Source: Daedaleopsis sinensis (lineage: Eukaryota; Basidiomycota; Agaricomycetes; Polyporales; Polyporaceae). From it: a DNA stretch of 64,000 nucleotides. The stretch's first letter is position 1; each line of letters opens with the position of its first letter. The position numbers and the translations under genes were made by a program. The notes under the pieces are model-generated. The model was not told the origin of the DNA and ran no database searches. It saw nothing but the letters and a program-made list of their open reading frames with translations. The stretch is taken from the NCBI GenBank assembly GCA_033807695.1, contig CM066305.1:1674001-1738000 (forward strand). Direction: 5' to 3'. Below, piece after piece: positions 46,458-58,161 of the stretch.

Positions 46458-46838
46458 AATGCCGGGAAGCGCTCGGCGAGGAAGCAGCAGCTCCTCAAAG
46501 CACTGAAGCAGAGACACAGTGCAGTACGAGCTGTCATAGCAGGTGCGACAGAAGCTCGCATGGCGGCCGAAGAAGCGGAGAAGCTCGGGCTGAAGTCGAG
46601 TATCATACCGTGTTGGACCGGCCGAGACGGCAAAGTGCTGCTGCTGGTTGGCGAGGATGGGAAAGCCGTGCACGACCTTTGTGCCCTGCTAAAGAGGGAG
46701 AAGAAGCATGGTCAGTGGATGGCAACTTCCCTGACATGGATTTGGAGGTCTATCGTCCTCATATCCGACAAATTATGCATGGCCCAGAAGATCGCCGAGA
46801 AGGCCTTTCTAGCATGGGGGAAGCAACTCTGCAATTGA
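46458..46838 (+). pseudogene. Diverged partial copy of the zinc-knuckle protein's C-terminal domain
   Basis: An open frame of about 126 codons without a convincing start. It reads LLKALKQRHSAVRAVIAGAT, EEAEKLGLKSSIIPCW and KVLLLVGEDGKAVHDLCALL. The spacing and key residues match the C-terminal domain of the upstream gene (AVCAV, EKRGFRVRAIRP, KHVLVFSRDQVELDDLCKLF). The upstream zinc-knuckle half is not visible. It could be a truncated duplicate or the last exon of a gene whose earlier exons I cannot see. After about 46710 another frame looks equally plausible, so a splice or frame break may follow. Confidence 0.45.
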
Positions 46839-47507
46839 AGGTCAAGATTGCTATTATTTCCCCACTGGTACGTGGACACTCCCGATGACATATCCATACC
46901 AAGGGCACCTGGTTTGGATAGGGACACACGCTGATGAACTTCAGGCTGAGGTTGTCGGGTAGAGGGCGCGGGGCATGTACATGCTAGACCAGAGAATCAG
47001 TCAGTACACAGTATGTCATTGTGTGCACACAGATCCGCGGTGATTCGTACCTGTAGAATACAACCCCGAATCCTTTTTCTCCGTAGCCAGCTGCGCTGCT
47101 GAGGTTGACGTAGGTCGAACGTTAACGTGGAGGTCTCGACGTCCACATGAAAACAGGAGGCGCTCATCGCATTGGGACACTTACCCGGATACGATATTAG
47201 GTAGCTTGAAATTGCGGAGCCATGTTGTGGCAAGACAATCAGTGTCCGATATCTGGGTGTGCAGCTTGTGGTTGTCGCGGAAGTAGATGGCCGAGGAGCG
47301 AGCGAGGGCGGCGTGCATCGCCGCCGGGGCGATGCCGCATGCGTCCATGAAATGGAATGACCTTGAATAAGAACTGCCATCCCGCCCGCTGCCATATCGA
47401 CTGTATCCGTCCTATTTGGCCACACTCTAGACACATGCTTCCGCAGTAGCATCCCCTCCCAATCTACCCTCCACCTTAACGTCGTCCGCCTCACCCACCC
47501 GCACCTC
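46839..47507. other. Intergenic region before the CNH-like gene
   Basis: 670 bp with a minus-strand open frame of 176 codons (46997-47527) that has no recognisable domain and overlaps the next gene's start. I treat it as non-coding. Confidence 0.35.
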
Positions 47508-50238
47508 ATGTCCGACGAGAACGTCAATCTTCCGCCTCAACCGGAGCAGGATCAATCCGGCGGAGATGACCTACCCACCTACGATGATCTCGCTGCCCAG
47601 CACGGCCCAAACTCCAGGTGCGTTCGTCTCACACTACCATGCGCCATTCCATCGAATATGTCGCGAGCAGGTTCGGCCGTTGGAGAGGATGGATCGAGAA
47701 GAGGTACGCCTTCGCGGCTGGTACTTGGTTTGGGCCTTGCTCATGACTTCCCAGGGCTGCAGAGCGATATAATGACATATCACCTGCCGACCTAGAGCGA
47801 CGACGACAGCGAGGATGGGGAGAAGGTGTGAGTCCTGCCCTCGCATCGTCTCCTAGCCACACAGTTGTAATGAATCTATGCACCAAAGTTCGACCAGCAG
47901 GCACCTCAGCCATTACCCCAGCCAGGGCGGTCCCAACCGCCAGTCTCGTTTCCTCCAACAATTTCCGTCTATGCGCCGTCAACATACTCGTCGGCGACCA
48001 ACAGCTCAATGTATGCTCCATCTTCCCATCCGATCTCAATGTATTCGACCGCACCATCATCCTTCACACAAGCTTCAGCCCTACACCCCCAACTACGCTT
48101 GGAGACATCCTTTGCTACTATGCCCATATCTCCGCTCACGCACGCCAAATATCCCCCGCCACCAGCCTCCTTGATACCCGACTCAATAGCGCCTTCGCAC
48201 CTCAAGACGTATCATTTCGGTTCTCGCTTTCTGCCACACTCACCGTCCCAGATACGATGTCTACTTCCTCTCAACAATCATCACTTACTGTTGATCGGGC
48301 ACGACACTGGGTTATCCGTGCTTAACATGTTTCCAAGTGAAGATGTTGACGACGAGGAGAGCAAGAAAGGTCCGGCCGATGCCGAAGCCAAGCTCATCTG
48401 GGAAGGCGAAGGGTGAGTGGGTTTATGTATGTCCAACCCATTGGCTTGAGCTGTGTGCTCTAGTGTGCATCAGATGACAATACTGGAGTCTGAAAGTACC
48501 GGAGAGGGTACACCGCAGGGCGTGGTTCTAGCATTGGTGAGCTCTGAGGCCGACTCGTCCAGAGAACAGGAGAGCCTGCGGACTCTGCGCATGTATAACC
48601 TCGCTAGTCTAGTGAGCCTCGCGCAGTGGGCTGTCAGACAGAAGGTTGGCGAGGATTCCCTCACTTTCAGGCAAACACCCTAATGCCCTGCAAACTTTGC
48701 AGAATGCTCGGCCCTTGGATCTACGATGTGCATCGCCAGGGAAGGGCAGTGCTGGGAAGAAACACCATCGGCCCCCGAGCTCAATTACCAAAGGTCTGAA
48801 GAGTTTGGTCCTTGACGGTGGGATAGCTCAGCCGCAGACTCCTTCCCCTCGACACCGGGAACCCCAGTCCTCGTATTCATCCCTCACGGAGAATTGGTCA
48901 TCTCCCGGTCGACCACGAGCCGCCACTCCGGCCCGCGCAGACTCGGTCGACTCGGAGTGGGACATGGTGAACGAGTTGCCGTTGCGATGGGCTACAAATT
49001 ACACTTCGCTCGCGTCTCACGGCTCGCGACTGCAGAACAATTCCGTGCAGCTCTACGACGTATGGCGGAACGAAGGTTCACGGGGGCCCGGAGGCGTCTT
49101 GCTCGCTGTAGCGGTCAAGTCGGCCATCCTGCTGTACGAGGCTCCAAAGGGGGAACGAGCTTTCCGCTTTTCCAAGGTAAGTCTGCAAAGTCTAACTGCG
49201 CAGATATATCGTCACCAATGTTCCATGAATGGATGCTCACGACATCCCGTACTGCTTCCCTAGGAATTCTACACACCCACACCCGCACGGAGCATCACGT
49301 TCATCCACCAGTCTGTGCAAGATAACATGTCGCGCAGCCCGTCGGACGTCTTTCCGCGCTCTGCAACTATCGACAACTCGCCCCGGCACATGCGCGTGTC
49401 CTCCTTCGGCGCGAACATGCGCAACTACCCGAACCAGCTCTCGCTCTTCGTCGTCTTCGAGAAGAAGGCCGGCACGATCCGCCTCGCCGACTCCGCCGTC
49501 GGCGAGGTCGAGCTGTACGAGGACAACTGGAGCGCGCAGCAGAGCATGCTCATGAACTCCCCGAGCACGGGCTCGCTCACGACCCGCCGCTCGCGCGCGT
49601 CCTGGGACGGCCGCGGGTTCATGAAGGAGAAGGGCCCGTGGGCGCGCCCCGCCAAGTTCGACGTGCCCGGCGGGTCCGACCGCGTGACGTTCACGGACAT
49701 GTACCTCCTCACGCGCGGCCGCCAGTCGCACATCATCCCGCACCCGCTCCCCGCGAAGGTGTCCGCCGTGCCCCCCTACCGCATCCTCTACTGGCAGTCG
49801 ACGCCGTCGAGCGTGACCGTGCGGACGTGCTACCCGGACTTCCCCGAGGACCCGCCGTATCTGCAGGTCGTGGCGATGGGCGAGGGCGGCGTGGAGGTGC
49901 AGGAGGTCCTGCTGTCGCAGCTCTCTGAGCGGAAAGGCAAGGGGCGGGCGCAAGATCCTGTGCGGGCACAGTCCGACGTCGGCGGGGCGGCGGGGCTGCT
50001 CATGGTTGGCGGACACTGGGACCGTCCGTTCTATCCCGGCCTCTCTCGATCGTACTCTACCTCCAGTTTCGACAGCTACGCATCGTCGACGCTGGAGGAC
50101 GACGGTGGTATGCCGAGGCGCGGCCGAAAGGAGGGCATCTACGGATGGGTGCAGAAGGGGGCGGAGGATTGGAGAGTGATCTGGCTCGGAGATGCGAGTG
50201 CAGACGATGAGGGGGGCTTTGCCGAAGATGAGGAGTGA
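47508..50238 (+). CDS. CNH-like (citron homology) beta-propeller protein
   Basis: A large protein of about 750 residues whose C-terminal two thirds resemble a CNH propeller, a scaffold found in Rho-pathway and Vps39-type proteins. It begins DLPTYDDLAAQHGPNSR, then FGRWRGWIEKRAAERYNDIS and PADLERRRQRGWGEG after two short introns. A Pro/Gln/Ser-rich linker follows, then the propeller: FLPHSPSQIRCLLPLNNHHL, LLIGHDTGLSVLNMFP, RTLRMYNLASLVSLAQWAV, LLAVAVKSAILLYEAPKG, EFYTPTPARSITFI. A long loop-rich C-terminus carries DRVTFTDMYLLTRGRQSH and PYRILYWQSTPSSVTVRTCY. At least six exons; the junction near 47880 is not resolved. No kinase, GEF or PH domain was seen. Function is inferred only at the family level. 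Confidence 0.7.
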
Positions 50239-50481
50239 CACTCCTACCTCAAGTACGAGTACATGGACGGACGCATCGCGCGCGATTGCCTTCAAGAGCC
50301 AAAAAACATGTATAGGTTAGGTTGTGAGTCCGAGTTGTACAGTGCAACATATGTATGCTATTGTCCCATGCAGAATGCGGATATAATGAACGTACCGGTA
50401 GGTGATTAGCGTACGACGACAACAAGAAGCAGAGCAGCGGCAGAATAGACTAAACATGCGAACGGCGCGGGGACAACATCG

Positions 50482-53400
50482 CTATCGTCCCGGTCTTGGT
50501 GGGTCTGACGTAGTCGGACCGCGCAAGACGTTGAACGACCGTCGTCCGTGCTCGTCCGCGCCTTCTGGCGCAGGCGCAGAGCCCTCGGACGGGCTCGAGA
50601 ACCCTGGGCGCGCCTTGCGCATGACGACGAACGAACGGCCCGTGTCCTGGCCTGCGGGAGGCGGGCTCAGCGCCACGTCGCTCTCGCTCATCCGGCGATT
50701 CTTGCGTCGGTTGTACCAGTGCTTCTTCTTCGGCTGCGACGCGGCCTCGTCGTGCACGTACTCCACCCGCGCCTGCTGCTCCGGCACCCCGCTCACCGCC
50801 GCCGCCTGCGCGGCGACGTACGCCGGCGTGTTCTCGATGATCGCCGTCTGCGACTTGGTGCGGATGTGCGCGGGCGGCATCGCCCCGGGGGGCAGCCCCC
50901 GCGCGGCGCTCGCGATTGACGGCGTGGGAGGCGGCGAGTCGTCGACGACGGACGGCGAGGACTTTGCGAACGAGCTGGGGCCCGCGGCGCGCTCGCGCTC
51001 GCGCTCAACCGAAGGGAAGGTCTGCGTGGAGCCGGACGCTATGGCGTAAGGCGAATCGTAATGGGCGCGGCCTCCCCCGACCCTGGCGAACCCAGACTTC
51101 GGGACCTCGGAGGGCGCCCTCCCGTCCTCGACCGCATGGGGCCCAGGGCCAGGGAATGGTTGCCATGCGGCCATGATGAAGCCTGTCTCGTCGTCGCTCT
51201 CCTCCTTGTACGGTTGCATGGCATGTTCGGGACGGAGGACGGAGGGCGGTCCGGACGACGGCGGGGTATGGTTCTTGTAAGGCGGCGCAGGACGCGAGAG
51301 CGCGAGAGTAGAAGGCTGGCGTTCGGTCGCACGGTAAACGCCTCTCGTGCGGGTCGGGTGTCGAGGCCCGCAGCACCCCATGAGGCCCATGGTACCGAGC
51401 AAGCCGCTGTCAACCACATGTCGGCTCCTGCTGAATCCAATTCCGCCAATGATTCGGAGGGCGGCCTCGATAATCTTCACCACCAGCATGAGCAGGAATG
51501 CCAGATAGATCATCCCGAGGATGAACAGGATCGCATATGCGACCCATTGCGCCGCTCCGGCACCTATCGAGACCTGTCGAAGAAAGACGTGAGACGTTAC
51601 GTACGCCGGAGGTTCGGTGAGAACGTACGACGGGGGTAAGGATGACGAGAAGAACAGCGACGACTATCCGCCCAACGCAGAACAAGAAACTAATGAGTCC
51701 CATGCTGGCTCCATGCCCCCACGGCAACCATATACTAGTCCCAAGCGCAGCGGCGACTTCCACGACCAGAATGACGATAGCTTGGGCGGTCCCGTTCTTC
51801 TGCCCAAAGCCTATGGTCACGCCGAAAGCTATATTGATAGCGAAGAGGGTGCATGCGAACAGCTGGGAACCGTGCCTGTAGTGGTTGTACAGCGGCCCGA
51901 GCGAGAGAAGGGTCCAGGTTTCGTCGTACAATTTGCTGGTCCTAGTGAGCGTTAGGCGGAGTACTAATAGTGCGGGGATGAGCACGGAGAAGAATACGAA
52001 GGACAGTGCCGCAAGGACGATAGAGACCAAGGAAACCTGGCCTTGGCCTAGACTCATGTGGTAGCACGAGAAGATCGTGACGGGTAGGTGGAACAGGATG
52101 AGTATGCGGATGAGGTTGCCCTGGAGGACGCTGCCGTGGAACGAGACGAAGTTGCTCCTCCATCGCCACCACGAGCGACCGCCAGGAAACCGAGTCATGG
52201 ACCGGGAGAACAGGAAGTTGCCATTGAGGGATCTGTTCTCATCTGCAGTGGCGGTCGGGCCTACGCCGTCAAGCATGTCCTTGCTCGCGGACGAGTACCG
52301 CGGGCTCCGAGTACCTGCGAGACCGGCAGCAGGCGGGGCACCATGCGCGGCGCCGGAGATGAGCGACATGAAGAAGTCGAGTGCCCACACAAGCACACTG
52401 AGCGCGATTGTTGCCGCGACGATTGAGAGGAATAGCGACAAGCAGATGCCGAACAGGTCCTGAGGCCGCAGACCGACCGACCACGCGAAGGCGGGGATCC
52501 CGGTGGACGCGTTCGCAGGAAGCTGGAATATGAAGTTCGGGGCATTGCTGTCGATAAAAATGGGAGATGAAGGGTCGTTCAATTGGTCGGCGAAATTCGA
52601 AGGCGGATCGTAGGGCTCGACCGCGAGTGGATTCCAATGGGGAGCGTCGCTGCCTTGGGTCAGCGTGATATCTGTATGTGCGGTCAGCGTCGACGCGGGA
52701 GGAAGAGAAGCAGCAATGCTAACTATAGCTCAGCATCGCCCAGGCGGTCTGCGACAGCAATGGATCTGCGCACGAGTCGTCAGTCAGTAAGCCCCGACGC
52801 ATCGGAGTCAGCGTAGCTCTCACAGGCAAACATCGGCCATTGGACCGCGACCATCGCGAGCGCTGCACACCATTGGGTATGGAAGACAATGTCCCGCAGC
52901 GAAGGCGTACCTGCAGGAATGACGTCACCCCTTGCATTCCACCCGATAGAACACGGATGATGATCGACGTACAGAATCGCATCAGCGCAGGCGAGGATGC
53001 AAACCGTTCCCCACTCAAGGCACTCGCAAGGATGAAGCCGCCCCGCTCGAACTTGGCCAGGATGCCGGTCCCACCTCTTGACGAGCCGCGCCCCCACGCG
53101 GCGACTAGCCGTGCGATCCCAACCACAGCCCAGTACCCTATCGCCAGCCCGACTGTAGCCCAGAATATGATGTGCGCGTGGCCGTAGACGGAGTCCACGG
53201 CGCCAGGCTGGAGCATCGTTGTGTTCACATCGAGGCATAGGAGTTCGTGCTGGGAGGGGTCCAGAGCTCGCAGACGCGTGTTGTACGTTCCCAATTCATA
53301 GCCAGAGTGTATCAGCACGGTCGTGGAGAAGGCCAGTGGTCCGGGGCTGAGCGGACAGTATCCGTTGTTGGCGTCAGGGTCACCGAGGGGGGATGCAGGG

Positions 53401-53830
53401 CGCAGCGTCGCGCAAAAGAACGCGTTGCTGTTGTCGTTCGGTTGTGAGAATGTCAATATCTCGGTGGTCGTGAAGAGGGTCGCTGAGCGGGTTGTGCATG
53501 GATATTACTGTGGTAGGGGCCGGGAGAAGTATTGCGGTACTTACTAGCGACAGGGTTCTGGCCGTCCGACGCAGCGAGGATTTGCTGTGGGGTCGAGCCT
53601 ATTACGGTGAAGTTGAGGTATGCGCCCTTGGGACTGTCCGGAAAGAACTGGGCATAGACGGTGGAGACATCGACTTTCTGAGAGGAGTTGTCACTTGAAA
53701 AGCAGTCGGAGTATTGTATGGTGGCGGGTTGGGCGGTCGTCAGTGAGAAGCGAGAGAACAAGAACGCGAGGAAGAAGAGGGTACGGGCCAAAGACCACCA
53801 TGGTGAGCAAGGCTCGTGAGGACCAGCCAT
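50482..53830 (-). CDS. TRP-like/Flc family membrane channel protein
   Basis: Fungal TRP-like channel of the Flc/Pkd2 group, implicated in calcium handling, cell-wall integrity and ER/plasma-membrane transport. From the start (53830, MAGPHEP): a signal peptide (LARTLFFLAFLFSRFSLTTA) and an ML-like lumenal domain (IQYSDCFSSDNSSQKVDVST, VYAQFFPDSPKGAYLNFTVI, with FFCATLRPASPLG further on). A block of about nine helices follows: HAHIIFWATVGLAIGYWAVV, FHTQWCAALAMVAVQWPMF, FGICLSLFLSIVAATIALSV, ILILFHLPVTIFSCYHMSL, SIVLAALSFVFFSVLIPALL, FACTLFAINIAFGVTIGFG, SFLFCVGRIVVAVLLVILTP. The cytosolic tail of about 300 residues is disordered and ends in basic and Ser/Pro-rich sequence. At least six exons; it converges on the CNH-like gene. 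Confidence 0.88.
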
Positions 53831-56800
53831 GGGGCGCGGAGGTGATGATGTGTGTGCAAGTCGGCCTAGAGGTCCTCGCCGTCGACCGGTGCACGAGACA
53901 AGCGTAGGCGTCATCGTGGCGCCGACACTACAACGCCCGCTTACCGCACGCTTACTTCCTCCTAACAAACACACTTACCGATCTTCTTACATGCGTTCGA
54001 ACTCCGCAAGCAGAACTAGCAATCCTCACAAAGACTTCCTAACTTGGCCCTAGTATATCACCATCCATCGCTTACGCTCGTCGCTGTCTTCCCCGTACGT
54101 TCTGCTCGAATGTAGCGCAGCGCAGAGGACAGATATGTCCTGCACTCACCGGCTTCCATGTCTGCTCGTCTCCAAGCCTCTCGACGTTGTTGCAATGAAC
54201 AGCCTCGTCGACATATGTCCCGTCATCAAGACCTTCTCATACTTCTTCCTTCGGCACACCGCCCACATCACGTCTTCCGGGAATGTATTCTCACCAATAG
54301 ACAAGGCAAGAAGTGGAAGGCCGGGAGTACCCTCGATGCTCGAGGTGGCATGAGAGTGCGGGGATTGTACGTTACATTCCTATCTTCCAGGGCCCTTCAT
54401 TACATCCCTCATACGCCGCTCAGGTCTATCAGTAATAGAGGAGCAAATCTACGAGGTTCCAAATTAGCAAGGCAGAGAAGTGACATGCCGACAATGGTAT
54501 GGTCGGATTTACATAGCTCCTCGGAACACTCAAGATACCGACATGCATACTTACTTACCCAAGGAATTCGACATGGAGTAAGTCCACTGGTGTCTGATAT
54601 TCAATTCATGCGGTGGCAATGTTGAACGTGCTCCGCTCTTCGAGGGCTCAGGCCTCAGGCCTCAGGTCTCAGAATCCGCTGCACAGATACCACGCTTGGC
54701 AGACCGACCTCGCCCGACCTGCCAAACGAGTCGCGAAGCATGCATGCTTTCGTGCGCAGTGTGTATGGCCGAGACGTCGGGCCCACGCTCCGAGCGAGCT
54801 GCCCAGCGAAGTCCGTCGTTCCAAATGGAATTCAGGCCCTGCCCTCAAAAACGCTATCACTGCCGCGAGCGTGTGGCCGGCCGCAGATGCAGATGCACGC
54901 GCGTGTGCGTCTCGGCGGTGCGCACATTTCGCTCCCACTCACTCCAGTGGCGCACTCCGAGCCGCACACGCTTCTGCAGGACGCCCTTCCCTGGGCATGA
55001 GAGCCGGCAGTGCGGCCCACGCCAGCTGGCTGGCTGGGGGGTTGCGATCAGGGTATGACATCGAATCTTGTTGACAGCGCGAAGTCAAGATCTGGTGGTG
55101 CAGGCGCATCTGCCCACCCGCGAAGCAAGTCTGTCTTCGATCGTGCGTGCGCCCACGCTCGTTCTGTTCTATCACTGGCCGCGCTGGATCTCGCCATCCC
55201 ATCATCGTCAGAGGCTGGGGACATGTCCGCTTCCTGTGTACTGCACTGGCGTGCGTGCGGCCATGTACCCTGGGCCCGGGACCTCGCGAAGTGCGCGATA
55301 ACAGTCGTCCGCCGGTGGGCAATTTCAGGCAATTTCATCCACTGTCCACCCCCTCGGGCAGGGCGGGGTCGTGTTCTCCGCAGATATCGTCGGCTCTGCT
55401 GCTGAATGCTGCCGGCGTGTTCTAGCTCGATCGTTGGGGAGCCTGGCTCGTATACGGCATGGGTCGCCGGACCTTGAATTTCTTTCTTCTCCCAATGCCG
55501 TCGTCTAGTGACACTAGTCGGCGGCTCCGTGTCACACGTTTCGCGAATTTTCTCGCGGCGGACAAGAGAAAGAACGGACGGAAAGCGATCGAGCGTCGTC
55601 GCCGCGGACTTGGTTCGTTCCGTCCACATTTTTCATGTCGAGTATCAGGTTGCGACCTTGAGGTGCGTACTGCGACTTGCCTGCGGGGCTCTGCATAATA
55701 TTTACGTGCGCTGCGGCCGTGTCCAGGCCGTGTCTCAGCGTCGGGGACAGAGTCTAATGTCATACATGGGCCGTAAGGAGTTCCACCACATGCGCCGACG
55801 TTCACCCACCCGTGCAGCAAGCGAAGGCTCGATCTTGGCATGGGACGGAGCCGCTCGTACGCGGTGGGTGGACTCGGTACGCCTTGCCAAGTATGTCCAA
55901 AGTGGGACGAAGAGGCACATCCTTCTCCACGGCCGCCTGCATCGTCCGATAACCTCATGGTCGCGATGTCGTTATCGGGCGCGTTACTAACCTAGTCCAT
56001 GCGCGCGTCGCTGTTCTCATGACCTCTTCCAGCTCCCAAGGAGGGCGCGTCGGCAAAAAGCAAGCCTCGTATAGATATATGTCTCTGCAGCATGCGCGCA
56101 ATCGATTCTATTGTGCGCCCGTACAACATCCGAACTCCATTCTCCAGGCTGGCGGCGTATCCGTGGGCCACGTAAGGTGCGGGAGGCAGGCATCTGCGCG
56201 ACAAAAGGCGGAATGCAGCGTTTGGGCTGGAGAACGTCAGTGGACGGTAGAGAACGCGCGAAGAGGGCATTGGTCCGGACGCCACGACGGGACCAGTAGG
56301 ATGACCGAGTCGCTCGCAGGAAGGACACAGAGCGTGCTTCTTGGTGTTTCAGGTTGCTAGCCGGACAGCGGCAGCCTTCTGTCCCCCACCGAAGCGGCAG
56401 GTGTGGTCCGCGCAGCCCGCGCCCTCCTAGTCAGCGCAAGGAAGAGAAGCAGGGGCGAGGAAGCAGCAGCTGCTAAGGCACACCGCGCTCGGCCGCTCCC
56501 TGCCCAGCGTGCGACTCGGTGCGGTCATAATACAGTCCCCCACCCGCGAACCTTGCCGGCCAACGCAACGGGTGCGCGCCATGTCCGATACACGGAGAAC
56601 GCGTATGCAGCCCGCTGCGTAATGCACCAGCAGGCGATGGTCAATTGTCGCTGTAAGACGCCATGACTCACCGCGAGGAGGGCCGACGCTGGTCCTGTCG
56701 CTCCGCACGGGACAAATTCCCGTTGGCCATGGGAAGGGGGGACGCATGTGCATGATGGCTCGCAGGCGTCGCGCAGCCCCAGGTGGCGCGGACGTACGGT

Positions 56801-58161
56801 TTGGAACACCGATGGCGGGCTGGGTCCTGCAAGAGACCGGGCAGCGATTTGATTCCTCCGCGCCCGAGACGCGGGGGGCGACGAACACTGAGATTTCGCG
56901 AGACATGCGTCAAGCAGACAGCGGCGCGTACTGGACCGCACACGACCGCGGAGCGCACCCGTCCGTCGAGAACTGGCGTCTGGGATCTGGAGCTTGGAGA
57001 CGACGTCGACGTCGCAGCTCTGTCGGGCGAACGGCCTTCTCCCGCAGAGGGCCCCAGCTGGCCTGTGCGAGAACCGTCTGTACCCCAGGCCTGACAGGGA
57101 CGGCCTGTTTACGACAGCGTTGAGTCATCTACAACCACCGCACCGCGCGCGTCTGGCGGATGGCGAACCTGTGCCCGAACCTGTCGAAGATATCTATCTG
57201 CATTGACCTGGCCGGCGTCCAGAGTACGTGCAGAGCCATCCTGTCTCTCTCGGGACTCGCATGCTCCCAACCTGCATTTATCACCGCCGTTCGGAGCGCC
57301 ACAAGGTCGTCAGCCCCCAGCTTTCCAGATCCGGACGCCAGATGCGGTACTCACTATACTCACCGACTGCGGTGCCGGCGGGCACGGGCGTACGTCCGTC
57401 GTCCGTCGTCAGGCATGCCCGTGCGCACGGGCCACTGACACCGACCCAGCGCAGAAGGGGGGCGTGCATTGCCGTATGCCCGTCGCGCGAGCTACACAGA
57501 CGTCAGCGCGCGGCACGGCGCACGCTGCACGGGGGTCAATCGGGGACAGCCCGCGACACAGCCCGGTGGTTCGCCGTCAGCCAGGAGGAGCGAGCTGGGC
57601 GGTGGAGGCTGCGCGGGGGAGCGCGAGGGAATGGAGGGGGCCGACTGCGCTCGCTGTGTCCCAGCTTCCCAAGGACACGCGCGCATGCGTCCTGACTCCT
57701 CCTGCCCGAGCTGGGCGTGCCTGCGGCCTGAATTGCTGTCAGTGTTTGCGTCGCGCCGAGGACGAAGCGACGCGGTCATATGGCCGACAGCGTAGTCCGC
57801 CGCCACCGCCTACTCCATCGGCCCGCCCCAGCCCGACCCGTGTTCCACCTCCGACAGGCGCAACGCAACGTCACGCTTTCGCACGCCTCGTCACGCAGTG
57901 ACAGGTGGCGCACAGGCGGTGTCCAGCGCTTGATCCGACGACACGAGCGCCTCCGAACTCGTTCCCCGACATCAACCTCAAGTTAACGTTCTGATCGCCT
58001 CCTCGGTGCTCCTCCAGCCTTTCTCCGCTTCGCCATCTCCAGCACTGCTTCCAAACCGCCCGCACCCTCGACGCGGGCCCTCTCAATCCATCAGTGCAAT
58101 TGGGGCCACTCGAGCACCATCTACGCGCTGACTCCTGTGTACTGACCGTCTGCTGTTAACC
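53831..58161. other. 4.3 kb GC-rich gene-poor interval between divergent genes
   Basis: No recognisable protein, RNA gene or mobile element. Sequence from about 54.6 kb on is GC- and CpG-rich with many overlapping short frames on both strands, the usual consequence of high GC. A CT-rich leader-like segment precedes the ING start (57940-58160). Short tandem repeats occur at 54647-54672 and a CGTC-rich patch near 57390-57415. Both flanking genes are transcribed outwards from it. Confidence 0.5.
54647..54672. repeat. CTCAGGC heptamer tandem repeat
   Basis: Three full units of CTCAGGC/T followed by a partial unit, in the GC-rich interval. Confidence 0.85.

Noticed and set aside
49237..50295. Minus-strand open frame of 352 codons
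   Set aside because: Antisense to the GC-rich last exon of the CNH-like gene, which has clear protein character on plus. The antisense product is Arg/His-rich noise.
57203..57901. Plus-strand 232-codon frame in the GC-rich interval
   Set aside because: Composition is dominated by Arg, Ala, Pro and Ser in the way expected of random GC-rich sequence, overlapping frames of similar length exist in other phases, and no domain is visible.
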